From Pseudorasbora parva (Eukaryota; Chordata; Actinopteri; Cypriniformes; Gobionidae): 64,000 nt of DNA. The stretch is from the NCBI RefSeq assembly GCF_024679245.1, contig NC_090174.1, positions 14,959,350 to 15,023,349 of the forward strand, read 5' to 3'. Positions 11,860 through 44,705 of this stretch are shown here, one piece after another. The notes under the pieces were generated by a model. That model worked only from the letters and a program-made list of their open reading frames with translations. It was not told the origin of the DNA and did not search any database. The translations under genes were made by a program, and so were the position numbers. Numbering within the stretch: position 1 is the first letter of the stretch; every line of letters begins with the position of its first letter.

Positions 11860-14800
11860 TAGTGATGCATCATGCACCGTTCCGATACTCAGGATCGGTA
11901 TCGGCTCCGATCCGCCATTATTTGCCGGATCGGGTGTCGGACAGACAGGACAGATCCAAATTCGATACGTGCGCATAATATTCTGTGTTATATTCCCAGT
12001 GGCCCACAAAAGGCACAGCAACATTATAAAGCATCATCAACGATTTGTGCACTATATTATGAGTGTTCTGAAGCAATTCCATAGTTAAATGCGAGTACAG
12101 ATGAACATTTAAGTCATTAAATTCAAGTTCACATCAATGCATGCTCCCTCCGCTGAGGCTGTCTGTCTCTCTCCATTCAGCTTTAAACTGTGTCGTGTTC
12201 AGTTACGACAGTCAATGATGAAATTCACGATGAAATTTCACAATGAAACTCTCCAAGATTATTTATTGTTTCTGTTATTATGCTTGATCTGTAGATAACG
12301 CTCTATGGTTTCTCATAGAATGACTTAATCCCACTGGCATTTATTGCTGTAAATCATGTTACTTTCTACCAGGTGTCTGTTAGATCACAACACTGGACTA
12401 GTTATTATACTGTTCTTCACACACAGTAACTGAAATGTTAAACTGTTAAAATGAACGGCTTATAAGAATACTGCACTAAGCGTCGATATATCTTGTTTTG
12501 AACTTCTCAATGTGGACGGAGCGCAGCACGCTGTGAGCATGTGAATCCGTGTTGCTTTAAACGCATCATCCTGCGCACGGGATGTGCATACGCGCTTCGT
12601 GCCATTCTATATTATAATACTTTTGCGCTATGAAAGCCTTATTAATAGCCTTTCTTGTTCTGTCCTATCTATATGTTGCTGCCTTATTAAAAAGATGCAT
12701 TATACATTTAAAATAAATGTAATTTCTTAGTATATAGGGTATAGGCCCTATTTCTATAAATATATTTACTTGTTTTTCATTAATATATTTTTTGTAACAT
12801 TTTACCAGATTTACAGCTACACTTACTCACTTTTGTGGTTTCCTTCATTTCCCCCCCACTAAATGTTTAGATTTTATACAATTATTGTGCACTCGTGGTT
12901 TTGTAACTTTTGCTGCTGAATTATTCACTAATCTAATTTATTCACCATCTATAGTAGTAGGCTATTTTTGTCATAGATTGTGATTTTTTTATTTGTTGTT
13001 TTTCTTTATAATAAAGTCTGTATTTAGTTGATTGTGTTTAACTCACAAAAGAGTGATTTTCAATTCAACACACTAAGGTTTAGAAATTCAACATAGAATT
13101 TTTAAACAAAACTGCATAGGTATCGGATCGGTTTAGTATTGGTATCGACCGATACTCAGAATTTTTAAAGAGCATATTGCAGGTTAATTTTTTTTTGAGA
13201 TAAACATATAACCTTGTATGAAAATGCCATATGAAAAGGTAATGCAGGATTTAAAATGTTTTTAAAAGACATAAGAGCACAAATTTAGCAGATAAAGTGG
13301 CCGTTTCGTTGGCTGTTTGTAAAACCGCAGTTTTTTTCAACATCGCGTCATATTACGTCACGAGAGGGAGTCGTCTGCCAAGCTCTGCATTGGCTCAGTG
13401 CAGAATAGGTTGGTATTCTGTAGTAATCAGTGTATTTTCGGTAGTTTTTCTATTTAAATTTATCATTGTCATGGAAAATGATAGTGTCCAGCCTGTCAGG
13501 ACATTGAGTCCACAGGTTTCCTAAAAAAAAAAGAGTTAGAAACGCTGCATTGTGGCGTTTTGTGCAGGTGAAGAGACGGTACTTCACTTCTGCATCTGCT
13601 TTGACACACGCGGTGGTGTGTGTGTGTGTGTTCACTTTACACCGCGGATTATCAGCGATATGATGAAGTTTAACATTGCAATACTCATGTAGTTAAAGGA
13701 TAATATTAAATTATTAAATACTCACACGCAATGCTTCTTGGCTATTGTTTTTACATTAATCAATTTCAACATTGATTAATACAAAGTATGTAGGCTACAT
13801 AAACACACATGCATAGTCTCACACTTTAAAAAAAAAGTCAGGAATTATGTGCTGATAATATTTTATTCAAGCGTATACATCGTTCACTCAAATAAATACA
13901 CAAAACGTCATGCATCCCCACACTATCGACGGTGAATCGGCACAAAATAAACCCATAACACAGAATGAGTGAATAAAGGATCACAATAACACGTTATACT
14001 GTCTGTGGCTCGGCCGCGGCGGAGTGTGACGGCCGGTCGCGGATCCGTCAGACGATCAGCTCGGAGAAACCGCGTGAACTGAGCACCGTAACTGAGGCGA
14101 TCCGGGCGAACACACACACATACACGAGCGTTCGCGTTAAACAGAGACTGAAGACTCAAACCAGAGACTCAATGTTGCTGCTATCTTTAGATAGAAAACA
14201 TTACTTGTGCAAATGATTTGTTGAAAAGCATAGAACAGCAGCCTTTTCAACAGAAACAACCAGAGAGGGAGTGAGGGCGCACGTGCGTATGTATGTGTGT
14301 GTGTCATGGTGTGTGTGTGTGTGTGTGTAAAAAGGCACTGTAATGGTTGCAGCAACTGAGCTATAGCATAATAATACTCATACATCTAGCCTGTGACATT
14401 GTTGTGCATGATTTGGCAATAGGGGCCAGCCATGCTGAAAATCAAGCCGACTCCCGATTTTTATTTTTATTTTGTATGTTTAAAAAATATCGTGAGAGAG
14501 GGAGGTGCGAGAAACGTGCTCGGCTCGTCATGTTTTCCTCACATGCTGCGAGCCACGACCATACGAGCACCCACAATGTCCATGCGAGGGAAAAGCATCG
14601 TCTGCGAGCTCATATGTCAGCAAAAACAGCACCAGGTAGACTACGTTACGCCCCGCGCCCGGCTTTAACATCTAATGTGGACGGCGAGTGTGACTTAAGC
14701 CAGATGGTCTGAACTTATTATTAGTTTCTGTTATTGGTATCAATACTCCTAGATGACAAATAGCAGCTTTGCGATTGCCTGATACATAAATATCTGTAAG

Positions 14801-15292
14801 TATTGTAATCTGAGCAGTGTTAGCGTATAATGTTATGAGCCGACTCTCTCACCTGCTCTGTTTTCCACTGTTTCTCCTCACACAACAACTCAAATCCTCT
14901 CCTCTGATCGTTGTTCTGTCTAATCCTGGCCTGTCCCTTATTGTGTGTCATAATTGCATGGCTGTGGTCTGCCATATGAGTATTAATAAACATTTATAAT
15001 TTCCTCAGCGTCCGAACTGCCATTGCGATCCATTGTTTTCCTATGGTTGAAAGTGACGGCACTCCCTCTCGTTATGTCACTTCCGGTTTGCGCATTTTTA
15101 GATGCGGAAGTAAAATTTTGTCACAAAAACGACTCAAAAAGCCTTATTAGCGTATTTACAAGTATATTTTAAAGAAATTCTAGGTCCTACATTATTTTTC
15201 TATACACTGACTCACTGGAGTCTCTAACCTGCAATATGCTCTTCAATATCGGATCAGATCGGTTCTGAAAAAATGGTATCGTTGCATCCCTA
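11860..15292. mobile_element. hAT-type element, 3.4 kb, carrying a nested TTAA-type element
   Basis: The left end is TAGTGATGCATCATGCACC; the right end is GGTATCGTTGCATCCCTA. Subterminal 'tatcgg/ccgata' motifs repeat at both ends and again at 13110-13160. The flanking 8-mers catttcat and caattcaa agree at 6 of 8 positions, as expected for an old TSD. No transposase frame was recognised. About 2.07 kb of its length is the nested element at 13169-15242. Confidence 0.7.
13169..15242. mobile_element. Nested element with AGAGCATATTGCAGGTTA termini
   Basis: Termini AGAGCATATTGCAGGTTA at 13169 and TAACCTGCAATATGCTCT ending at 15242 are exact inverted copies. The flanks are TTAA (13165-13168) and TCAA (15243-15246), suggesting a TTAA duplication with one change. 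The inversion extends inward imperfectly (a 'cgagagggagt' box on the left, its complement near 15066-15082 on the right). The interior 13550-14990 is GC-richer with TG runs. Short open frames around 14350-14710 are unrecognised and I do not call a gene. Confidence 0.65.
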
Positions 15293-16343
15293 CAATTCAA
15301 ATGAATCCAAACCTAAAAATGGCCATCTTTAAAGATCTACACAAAGGCTCATCATAGCAAATAGATACATAGATATAATTTATATATACTACTTTGATTC
15401 TGTTTTAGAACACTTGATCATGATCTAAATAAAATAACTATGTATTACAGTGATGATAAAAAAACCCTGATTGGTTTATGTTTCTGTCCTCTGCATGATG
15501 ATCTTACATCACTAGCTTTAAATATGTAACTTCGCTGCATAACGATTCAAACGAATGCTATAAACTTTTGCAAATCGATGGTAACAATCGTGACATTAAA
15601 CATTTGAGTCTGACTTGCATGTGTTTTTGTCACTTGTTTTAACCGCTTGAGGTACTACTAATGTACTACATCCTCTCAGCCTCGATGGTAAACATACTAC
15701 TGTTCTTTCTCCACTAATGCAGCATCTAGTCAACTAATTACTTTATAATGATATCAAAACACGTATGGTAGTGTATTGTATAACATAGTGTTGTCAAAAG
15801 TACCGTTAGCACATGCAGAAAAACATATTTTTTTTCAAAAATACATTTATTTTGTTAAGGAAAAATTACTAAAAAGGTGTAAGGAATTAAAAAATGTGAA
15901 GAGTTTGTCATGTTCTTACAATAAAAAGTAGTTAAAACCACAATTAACAGTCTGGTTTCTACAACTTTAAATTAGGAGAAAAATCTTAAAATTGAAATAA
16001 ATAAATACTTGATATTTATCTTGATAATTATTGATATCGACTGATATGAAAAATTTTTATCGAGATCATTTATTGCCCATATCGCCCAGCCCTAATCCAA
16101 TGGAAACATATCAATCTCGCGAAACTCCCATGTATCGGATTTTTTTTTTTACACTCAAATGAGGTGGTTTGTCAGCCAATTTGAAAAAGGAATATTCCGC
16201 AAATTCGAAATGGAAACAGTTTATTCACATTTACAGGCCACCTGGTGCAAGTAAAAGTTGATCATTCTTTAAAGATGATGTGGTATGTTTGGACAGAAGA
16301 TGACAGAAGACTGTTCTTTATTAAAAGACAAAGTAGTTTACAG
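15293..16343. other. Intergenic, AT-rich; isolated hAT terminus at its right
   Basis: The only clear feature is a hAT end, ATATCGCCCAGCCCTA, finishing at about 16093; it matches the element at 4284-5732. Its left partner was not found. No exon is evident. Confidence 0.5.
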
Positions 16344-16536
16344 CAGGGCTATTCAAATCTTTCCCTGGAGGGCCAATGCGGTTCAGAGTTTAGCTCCAAC
16401 CCTGATCAAACACACCTGAACATGCTAATCAATGTCTTTAGGATCATTAGAAAATCACAGGTGGGTGTGTTTGATCAGGGTTGGAGCTAAAGTCTGCAGT
16501 GCATTGGCCCTCCAGGGTAAGATTTGAATAGCCCTG
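16344..16536. mobile_element. Near-palindromic hAT MITE, 193 bp
   Basis: Ends CAGGGCTATTCAAATC and GATTTGAATAGCCCTG, with a perfect 8-bp duplication gtttacag (16336-16343 and 16537-16544). Almost the entire length is self-complementary (two arms around 'aatgtctttaggatcattag'). A diverged relative may be present at 21357-21500. Confidence 0.93.
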
Positions 16537-16544
16537 GTTTACAG

Positions 16545-19185
16545 GAATACTGAATGCTAAACAAAGAAATGCCACAATTTATCAAGACAATGAAACGGAT
16601 AGGAGGGAAAAACACCCAGAAACACCTCATTCCATGATTTTTTAAATGACTTATCGCGAGAGGAGTACATTATGTTTTAGTCCCATAACATTGATTATTG
16701 GATACGCTGTAATTTTGCAATAGTTTTTTAAACCACATTTATAAAACACCGCAAAAGTTATACGCAAGGCTGGAATGGAAAGGTGGTTGGTGATAGTTTT
16801 TATTTGTTCTCTAGAGGTTGCTCTCATACTTTATATTGACAGTGGGCCCTTCTCAGCCTCTTCAGCAATGAATGCAAACCCGATCAATCTGCATATAAAT
16901 AGAGCAGTGATTCCCCTAAATTATCATCCTGTGTGTGATCCAGAACATGACTCACTCCCAATGACTGACACAGTGGTAATGCTTCGGTGTACCGCAAGTT
17001 TGTTATCCACTATTTTTGACCAAAGTAATACATGACAGTAACCAAAGACTCATAGTGTTTGACAATTTTAACCAAATTACCGTCAACAGATGTGTCATCT
17101 TTTCTTAATTCTTGCAAATCTACAAACAGAGCACATTCTTTCAGTGTTGCCATGTCCACTTTGGGCTTGGCTCATAAAGTGATCAAGTAGGGCTGTAATC
17201 AACCAAAGAAAATCTTGGTCGACTGAAGTCCTGAAATTTTCGACTAAAAATTACTTAAGTACTTGGTAGCCTTGTTTTCTTTCTAAATGAATTATAAATA
17301 AACATACAAAACTAGTAGGCTATTTTCAGCATATTCAATAGCTTTTGACCTGATTTTTTTTGCTCTGAAATGAATCTGACACGAGTCTGTCGGCTCTGAC
17401 AGCATTGCATTACGGGCACCTGTGCAATATCATAGTACTATATTTTTGGAAATCATAGCCTATGTTGTCACCTAGTGATATCATCACAAGAACTTTTGAG
17501 GAATATGCGACATAATTTAGACAATTGTTTTTGTCATACGTATTATAATAACTGCCAGACACTAATTTCAGGGCTCTTTGCAGCTTGAATATAGAAATAG
17601 ACTATTAACTTAAAGCTTTTACTTTTAAACACAAAAGGCATGTCCAGGTGTCCACGTTAATAAAAAAGTAATATTTGTTAAACAAGCCAGATCCTTATTA
17701 CATTAAAACACTGAATTATAGCAATACTGATATGTTTATATAGCCTACTCAAGACAGACGGGACAACGTAACGCAGACTAGGGGTGGGCGATATAGCCTA
17801 AAAATTTATGCTTTTTCAAGTGTAAATCTATTGTCATAAGGTGGCAGCAGCAGCTTTATAGTCACACACAGCACGAGTCAAATGAAAGCAAAGTAGCCTT
17901 AGTGCAAGTGTTTTCACTTGAAATCTAAAGTAAAACTGTAACATATCATTTTAGTTTAACAAACTAAAGCAATGTATGCCATAATCTGTCTGAATATTCA
18001 ATTCTGATTGGCTGGAAGGTGTGCAATAAAATCATTTAATGCACAGGTAGTTCCAAGTCAGATCTCTCATTCATCATTCTATATTAATGAGCTGTTTTTA
18101 TTATGAAGTGCATGCGCGCACACACACACAAAAATATCGCCATTTTTTCTGGACAAGCTACTTTTTTACTTGCACAAGTGAATGAACAATTTACGTGTCC
18201 GAAGAGGACAAGCACATGAACATGCTTAATGTCAAGCCCTGTAATGCATTACTAGTATCTAATTTTGAAGAATATTACAGAATATAAAAATGCAGTAACC
18301 AATAATATTAACTTTTCCATTATTGTTCAGTCGTTGTAAAAGTAGAATCAGTAGGTCAGTGTAGTATTTGTCCTTGTGACAGTCACAAGCGTTGCCTATT
18401 AAAAAAAGACAGGGCAAATCAACTTGTGAAATATTATTATGGTACGTAGTGCTTTAAAATGCGATGTCATCAGTTTGCCTAAATTAGAACATAGACTGTT
18501 TAAATGTTTTACGCACCATTTTCACGTGATGGGGAGCCGGTTCGTGAATCCGAAAATGTACGTCAGAATGGCTTTACAAACGATTTACACACAAATTCCT
18601 TCTCCTGTTTGATGAATGAGGCCCATTGTTTATAGCATTAATCGCACAGTTGATTCATTTAAAAACACTCTCACAATCATGTTCTGAATATCTGCACGTG
18701 CTGTTATTCAGAACTACAGCACTCATGTGATACTGCATAAATATACTAATATGTAAACTGAAACTAGAAAAAAACAGTCATAGAGTAAATAAAAACTTAA
18801 TTGAAAGTAAAATAAAAATGACGTAACTAAATAAAATAAACCAGAAATAACTGCATTTAAGAGGATTTCACTGCTTAAGCACGTTTATGCATTTGCAAAA
18901 AATGAATTAGTTTGAGCTTCATTAAGAACCATGTAGTTGCTTTAGACGGCAGCTGAACCACAGAGAAACCCCTCTATGTTAAGTTATTACATACAGCACC
19001 TTTTTGGAAAGCATTTTAGCTCCACTTAATATCAACCTCAAAAACACAGTGCTGCTGACATTCAAAATGTTATATCTTCCTTTTCATAATTGACCATAAA
19101 AAACAACAATGATTTGCAACATATACATTATCAACATCAACAAAAAAACTGGAAATAAAATCATCTTGTTTTTCTTCTTTTTCAG
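16545..19185. other. SREK1 intron or upstream sequence; hAT edges, no exon seen
   Basis: Two unpaired hAT-like left ends are visible: TAGGGCTGTAATCAACC near 17189 and TAGGGGTGGGCGATAT near 17780. Their right ends were not found. I searched on the + strand for the exon encoding the start of the first SREK1 RRM and did not recognise one. Confidence 0.45.
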
Positions 19186-38852
<19,667 letters not shown>

Positions 38853-39430
38853 TCCACATGTACCCATAATGCCAAGTACAGCGATGCTGTGTCTGGAGAG
38901 CACAGCATCGTGTATCATACTGTAACAACTGTCTCGCTTTTTAAAGTGCTTTCTCTTGTGTCCATTGCTGTGTGATTGTAGGCTTTTGAAAACATTTTCT
39001 ACTGCTGTGAATATGCTACCTGTCATATGATATTCATATGGATGAAAATGTAAAGTTTTGGATAGCTCTAGACTTTGCGGAGAGATGCGGTATAGAACGG
39101 AGGTGCTTGTATTCAGGTCACTTTTTTTAATCCGTTTGGCATTGTTGTTGTTTTTTTTTGCATGTCTCTTTGTGTTTACGCTCTTGTGGAAAGATATACA
39201 TTTATGCTAATTTTTGATCCATCTTACTAAAAAAAGCCATTATTATTACTGCGCATTTAAAAAAGTCATGTTTTACTTTAAAATCTAAATAATGTATTTT
39301 GCATAAAGACAATGAAGCCTATTTCTAGGATGTTTACTTGTGATTATTTTCATGACATTTAAGCACAATTTCCCCACAATTATAATTCATTGCTATAATG
39401 TTCAAAAAAATGTGTTTAATAGAATAAAAA
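38853..39430 (+). other. srek1: Probable SREK1 3' UTR with polyadenylation signal
   Basis: Sequence after the stop is free of recognisable transposons for about 600 bp. AATAAA lies at 39423-39428. A second AATAAA at 39805-39810 lies inside a dispersed repeat, so the first is the likelier signal. Confidence 0.5.
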
Positions 39431-39509
39431 ACACATATATTTATAATATATTTACCTATATTATAGATGTATATAGTACTGGTCTAAGTTCAGAAACAAC
39501 ACTATTTTT

Positions 39510-39870
39510 AATATTTTTGAAACAAGTCTCTTATGCTCATCAAGCCTGCATTTATTTGATCAAAAATACAGGAGAATTGTGAAATATTAAAATTTAAAAT
39601 AATGGTTTTCTATTTTAATATACTTTAAAATATAATTTATTTGTGATGCAAAGCTGAATTTTCATCAGCCATGACGCCAGTCTTCTGTCACATGACCCTC
39701 CAGAGGTCATTCTAATATGCTGATTTATTATTAATGTTGCAAACAGTTGTGCTGCTTAATATATTTTTTTATAACACGATTTTTTTTTTCAAGATTCTTT
39801 AATTAATAAAGTTTAAAAAAGAACAGCATTTATTTAAAATAGAAATGTTTTGTAACAATATAAATGTTTT
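39510..39870. repeat. Dispersed cyprinid-type repeat
   Basis: Carries the 'cttatgctcatcaagcctgc', 'gctgaattttcatcagccat' and 'gaacagcatttatttaaaat' blocks of a very common fish DNA repeat. The same family is present inverted at 53665-53965, and a fragment lies at 40395-40435. Confidence 0.7.
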
Positions 39871-39912
39871 TTTTTTTTGTTTGTTTTTGTTGTCCTATTG
39901 TTACTGTACTAT

Positions 39913-40325
39913 AAGAAAAGGTTCTATCGGCGCAACGTATTTGGAACCCTTAAAAGGTTATATTATAGAAGTATAGCTGAGTATACTCCAAAGACCCTTT
40001 TATGCTAAAAGGGTTCTATAAGGACAAGAAAGAACCCTTTTCTATATAGAACACTGCAAAAAATGCATATCTTATCAAAGTAAAAATGCATTTCTTATCT
40101 TAGCAAAAACTCTCTTAATTAGAGTTATTTTCCCTCAAAATAAGACAATTACTTTTGCTTGTCTAGTAAATGCTTCTTGTTTTAAGAATGTTTAGATGTT
40201 TGGACTAGAAACAAGACAAAAATACTAAGTAAGAAAAGCATTTTTTGCAGTGAACTTTTTAGGAGTTCCAACTATACGTAGCACCGATAGAACCTTTTAA
40301 GGTTTATATAGAACCTTTTCTTCTA
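39913..40325. mobile_element. MITE with a second MITE nested inside
   Basis: Outer ends 'aagaaaaggttctatcgg' and 'ccgatagaacc...gaaccttttctt' are inverted. The nested element 40052-40252 has perfect ends CACTGCAAAAAATGC and GCATTTTTTGCAGTG, 201 bp. No coding potential. Confidence 0.78.
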
Positions 40326-41314
40326 AGAGAGTAGCATCTTGTATTATCTAGACATTTTTTTTGTGATAAATTCATAGTAAAGATTTATCTTCTTACAAAA
40401 GATTTCTATTTTGAATAAATGCTGTTCTTTTTAACTTATTTATCAATTAAATGGAAAAGAAGTATTACAGATTTTATATATCTGTAGAAAGGGGGTTGTT
40501 TAATTGTCATGAAAATAATGTCAGAAGTTGATTTCGGGGTACCTGAAGATTCACCCTCTCTACCTGGTCTTTCCTATCATTTCTATTTACTAAAGTAAAA
40601 AATGCGATTAGTACATGTGTAGAATAACACTCCCGGTGAACTGTGTAGAAGCACAGTGCATGTTAAAAGTGCCTAGACAGAAACTGTGTGGCAACAGAAT
40701 ATTTCAAGTCAAAAGGGGTTATTTATCTAGCAAAGCTCATGTAAAATGCATAGTTTTATCTTTATTTTTAACAGTATTTTGTTTGAACCAGTGTATACAG
40801 AGACCTTGAGATATCTCTTCATACAAGTATTGTTGTGTGGCATATTTTAATAGGTTTTCTAAGAAGCCTTCACCTATTGATGAGCACAGTAAAATTATTA
40901 GCAGGGACTGCTGTCTCATTGACTACAGTTTAAAGCTTCTGAATATTATTTATTTTTTATATTAAGTCTTTTTGTTAAGTCTAATTTTGTACGTGGGTAT
41001 GTAGAATTAAATACAGTACTTGTTAGCAGCAGAACTAATTATGAATAAGAACAAAGTGACTTCTCAATTATATTGATTTGTGAGCGGTGTGTTTCTGTGT
41101 TTAGATATACATGTATAAAAGATTTTCCCTAACATAACATTGACATTAAAGAGGTTATACTTCAAGATATCTATATTACTGAAGTATGTTTTGTTTTTAA
41201 GCGTGCAACTCTTTACATTGTGTGAAGAACATGTGAGTGGTGCTTGTGCATGTAAAACTCCTCATATTTGCATATGATGAGTAACATTCCAAATTATTAG
41301 TTTTAAGTATAATA
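40326..41314. other. Intergenic AT-rich sequence, nothing recognised
   Basis: No exon, element border or structured RNA could be supported. A fragment of the dispersed repeat at 39510 is present near 40395-40435. Confidence 0.4.
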
Positions 41315-41590
41315 ATAATAATACATTTTATTTATAATGCACTTTATATTAAACAAAATCTCAAAGTGCTACAGAATTAAAACAATCAACAACAATAAAT
41401 AAGTAAATAAAATAAAATAAATAAAACTGAAAAATTAAGAAGTAACAAATCAATTAAAAGCTCTGCTATTAAAAAAAAGCGGGTTTTAAGACCACGCTGA
41501 AAAGCATTTACAGTCTGTCGGTCAGGGAGAGCATTCCACAGACTAGGGGCTGCAGAAGGCCCGATCTTCCATAGTACGGATTATAACGTG
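41315..41590 (-). mobile_element. LINE 3' fragment
   Basis: On the - strand 41585-41460 reads AAPSLWNALPDRQTVNAFQ, the C-terminal pattern of LINE ORFs. It is followed by a tail with 'tataaataaaatgtattatt' type repeats to about 41315. Truncated and inactive. Confidence 0.65.
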
Positions 41591-42003
41591 TAAGTATGTG
41601 TAACAGTAATGGTTTTAAATGATAAAACATAAAAAAATTTGAAAATTATATATTGTAAAAAATATGTTTATTATACAGTGAAAATAAATGAGATGGAGTT
41701 TTACGCTCTAAAAGGTACCACTAAAGTGGTCCATGTGACTTGTATACTAAATTGCAAGTCATGCAATAGCTTTGCGTGAGAAACAGAAACCCTAAAGGCA
41801 CAATTTTGACACCTTTTTTTTCTGTGTGGAACTGTCACCGCTTCCTTTACATTGCAAATTGAATCGCTGAAAATACACAATGCTGATGTTTAAAGGGATA
41901 GTTTACTTTAAAATGAAAATTCTGTCAGCCTTTACTCACCCTCAAGTTGTTTCAACCCTGTATAAATTTCTTTCTTCAGCTGAACACAAGGGAATGTATT
42001 TTG

Positions 42004-42113
42004 AAGAATGTCAGTAAGCGAACAGTTAACTGGAGCCATTGACTTCCATAGTATTTTTTTTCCTACTATGGAAATCAATGGCTCCAGTTAACTGTTCGCT
42101 TACTGACATTCTT
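42004..42113. repeat. Near-perfect 50-bp hairpin
   Basis: Arms 42004-42053 and 42064-42113 are complementary except for one or two positions around 42072, separated by a T-rich spacer. The unit lies at the end of a TTAA-MITE-like stretch starting AGGGATAGTTTAC (41893), so it is probably its central foldback. Confidence 0.9.
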
Positions 42114-43570
42114 TAAAAGATCTTAGACTACTGCTAATCAGGCTGGTGTACACCTCTCTGAAATATTTTACTGACAGAGAAGCAGCAGGAAATTAAGCCG
42201 CTACATTTCTGCAGCGGCTTCATAAGAAGTTAGACTGGGTAAACCCAGCCTGATCTGCCTGCGATTTGATTTTGCCCTGAAACTCAGTCAGGAAACCTCT
42301 ACATTCATTTCTACTGCTTCTGTTACAATTTTGCGGGAACCAATTACAGACAGGCTTATCCACCTGGCGTGCTATTGGTGGGTTTAATACGACAGATAGA
42401 GAAATGATGGGTTGTTGCCTATTGATCATGCCTCTTGTGGTCTGATTGGTTGAAGGACTATCCAATTGGATACAGAGTCATTGAAATTATGCCGGTCGAT
42501 CACGCCTCCCGTGCAGTAGAATATACAGAGCAGACTCCCCAGACCAATTATCAATTTTAAATTGAGCTTGGTCTGGTGATAGCCAGACACATAAGTAGTA
42601 ATTTAGCACTCCGGCTAGACGTTGGCTGCATCAGAAAACTTGTTGCAACTGACTTGTGTCTTCGTTGCCCTATCAGGCAATGAAGAAACGAAGGCAGGAC
42701 ATTGATGCCTGCAATGTCCACATTGGAATTGTTTGCACACAAAGGTTACCCGTGCAACACTTGATTTCAGATAGGGGCCTGGGGGAGTTTTTGTTTGGGC
42801 CCTAACTACGCTACAAAAGACCACAAGAACATTATTATGGACTAGCACAAAATGCACAGACATTTGAATATGTTTTGATGTTCCTAGAACAATTAATATG
42901 CCAAGCCTTGCCTAGTAAGATTTTAGCAGTAATAAATAGTTATTATAATACAATAAAATGCAGGATGTACTCTCTCAGGTGAGAGAAGATCCAGACCCTG
43001 AAATAACACTGAGCAATAAATCCAGAGATGAACAGTATTTTTAAATGTATTGTCATACCTGCAGGCAGTCGATCATTTTCCTATTTAGCATCTAAAATCT
43101 GAAACAGTCTTCCTAGCATTGTTGGGAAATCAGAATGACGAGTTTATCACACAATTCCGACGTCATAACTCATAATTGCGAGCTTGTATCATGCAAATAA
43201 CTTTATTCCCCAGTTTCACAGATAAGGCTTAAAGGTGCCCTAGAATGACTTGAAATAATGTTTAATTGTTCTCTGATATCTACATAGAGGGTATGTGGCT
43301 TATTTAAGGGCAAACATTGTCCAGATACATTCTTACAGGTCCATTTACAACCCTAGAAATTGTCCCTAGGATGTAACCAGGGTTCTAAATTAACTCTCGC
43401 CAACCCGCAAGGTTAAAATTCATTTTGGCGGACCCGTGTTAATAAAAACTTACTAGCCAGTTTGGCCAGTGATGCATGAGGCATACATACAACATGATAC
43501 ATAAGGCTCTGTTCTCTGTCAGTTATCCCCCTTGCAGCACTTCCTACTTTTCCCATGAATGTGGTGCAGT
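42114..43570. other. Intergenic, decayed repeats
   Basis: 42225-42600 begins 'agactgggtaaacccagcctg' and ends 'ttggtctggtgatagccaga', resembling the ends of the element at 43769-44322. A 'gtgccctagaatg' MITE start lies at 43236 and a hAT-like CAGGGTTCTAAATTAAC start near 43379. No gene. Confidence 0.45.
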
Positions 43571-44705
43571 AACGCTGCATTCACACGGGTGTAGGCGTTA
43601 ACGCTTCCCATTTACTTTGAATGGGTGACATCATCCGTTGCCAAACTGAATTGTGGGTTCCCGTCGCGGCGCTTCACTCGCGTTGCAAGCGGCAGAAGTT
43701 GAAGATTTCTCAACTTTTCAAGCGCCAGCGCAGGCGTCATCCAATCAGATCGCCGTATGCAACTATCCTAGCCTGACAAGCCAGACCCACATCAAGATGT
43801 TTGGTCTGGAAACTCACCATAGACAGGGCTCAGTCCGAGGGGCGGGATAAACGGTTGTCTTTCAAACTCCCTCTGCATGCGATAGGATAGCGGTACACCA
43901 ACCGGAGCAACGACGGTGAAGGGGAGCTCGCTGACTGATTAAACATTCGCCGTATCCGGTCGGCTAAACTCCGAACACATCTTCCCTTTTTAAGAATGAC
44001 TTCAGTGCCGCTCTTTGTTCTTTTCTCAGAGGAAAGCTTAACTCCAAGTCTTCCGGAGGCGCGGGCAGAGCTGATTCGAAAGACCGCCGCCGTTCGCCAG
44101 TTTCTGTGTTTACTAGAAGACTGTGTTACTAGAAGCACACAAACGCAACTCGGCCGTCGTCATTATGGCCCCGCCCGACGACTCTATAGCCTACCTACAC
44201 GATGTGATTGGGCCGTCCAGATTCTGAGGAATACAGCTCAGATAGGAATTGAGAGTTGCTAGACCACACTTGTGGGCAAATTAAATTTGCTGCCGCTAGG
44301 GTGCGTCTAGATTTCTAGGCTACAACTATCCTACAGCAGACCCTAGCCAATTGCATTCAATACTGCTCCGTGAACCATCCAGACGCAGCTCCCGGACCAC
44401 TATGTGATATTCTTCCCGCTGTCAGCGCTTTTTCAGGATTTAAAGTACTTAACAGCTTCGTGCACCTGTGCAGTGCACTGACAACAACTACACGGGCAAT
44501 CGCACTCACACATACAACCAAATCGGCATCCATTTCGTCTCACAGACTAGCTGTCATAAAAAGGCGCTTTTTTTGTGTTGTTTTTTGGTCCAAGCGGCAA
44601 GTCAATGTGATTGGCTGTTGTCACTATGACGATCGCGTCAGCACCCAGCTTCAGCCACGCCCTCCGTCAAGTGTAAACGCCTACGCCCCGTGTGAATGCG
44701 CCATA
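43571..44705. mobile_element. Foldback/MITE carrier with a nested element
   Basis: Ends 'ctgcattcacacgggtgtag' and 'cctacgccccgtgtgaatgc' are imperfect inverted copies extending about 40 bp. The interior is interrupted by the element at 43769-44322. The open frames across it are not recognised proteins. Confidence 0.6.
43769..44322. mobile_element. Nested DNA element with 8-9 bp duplication
   Basis: Begins TAGCCTGACAAGCCAGACC and ends GCGTCTAGATTTCTAGGCTA. The flanks carry the 9-mer caactatcc on both sides (43760-43768 and 44323-44331). hAT is likely; a 9-bp duplication would also fit MULE-type elements. Non-coding. Confidence 0.82.

Noticed and set aside
13923..14712. Short open frames in GC-rich sequence, considered as the missing SREK1 first exon or a CpG-island promoter
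   Set aside because: It lies inside a nested transposon (13169-15242) and no RRM1 sequence is encoded.
43996..44262. 88-codon open frame
   Set aside because: It spans the interior of a non-autonomous DNA element and matches no domain.
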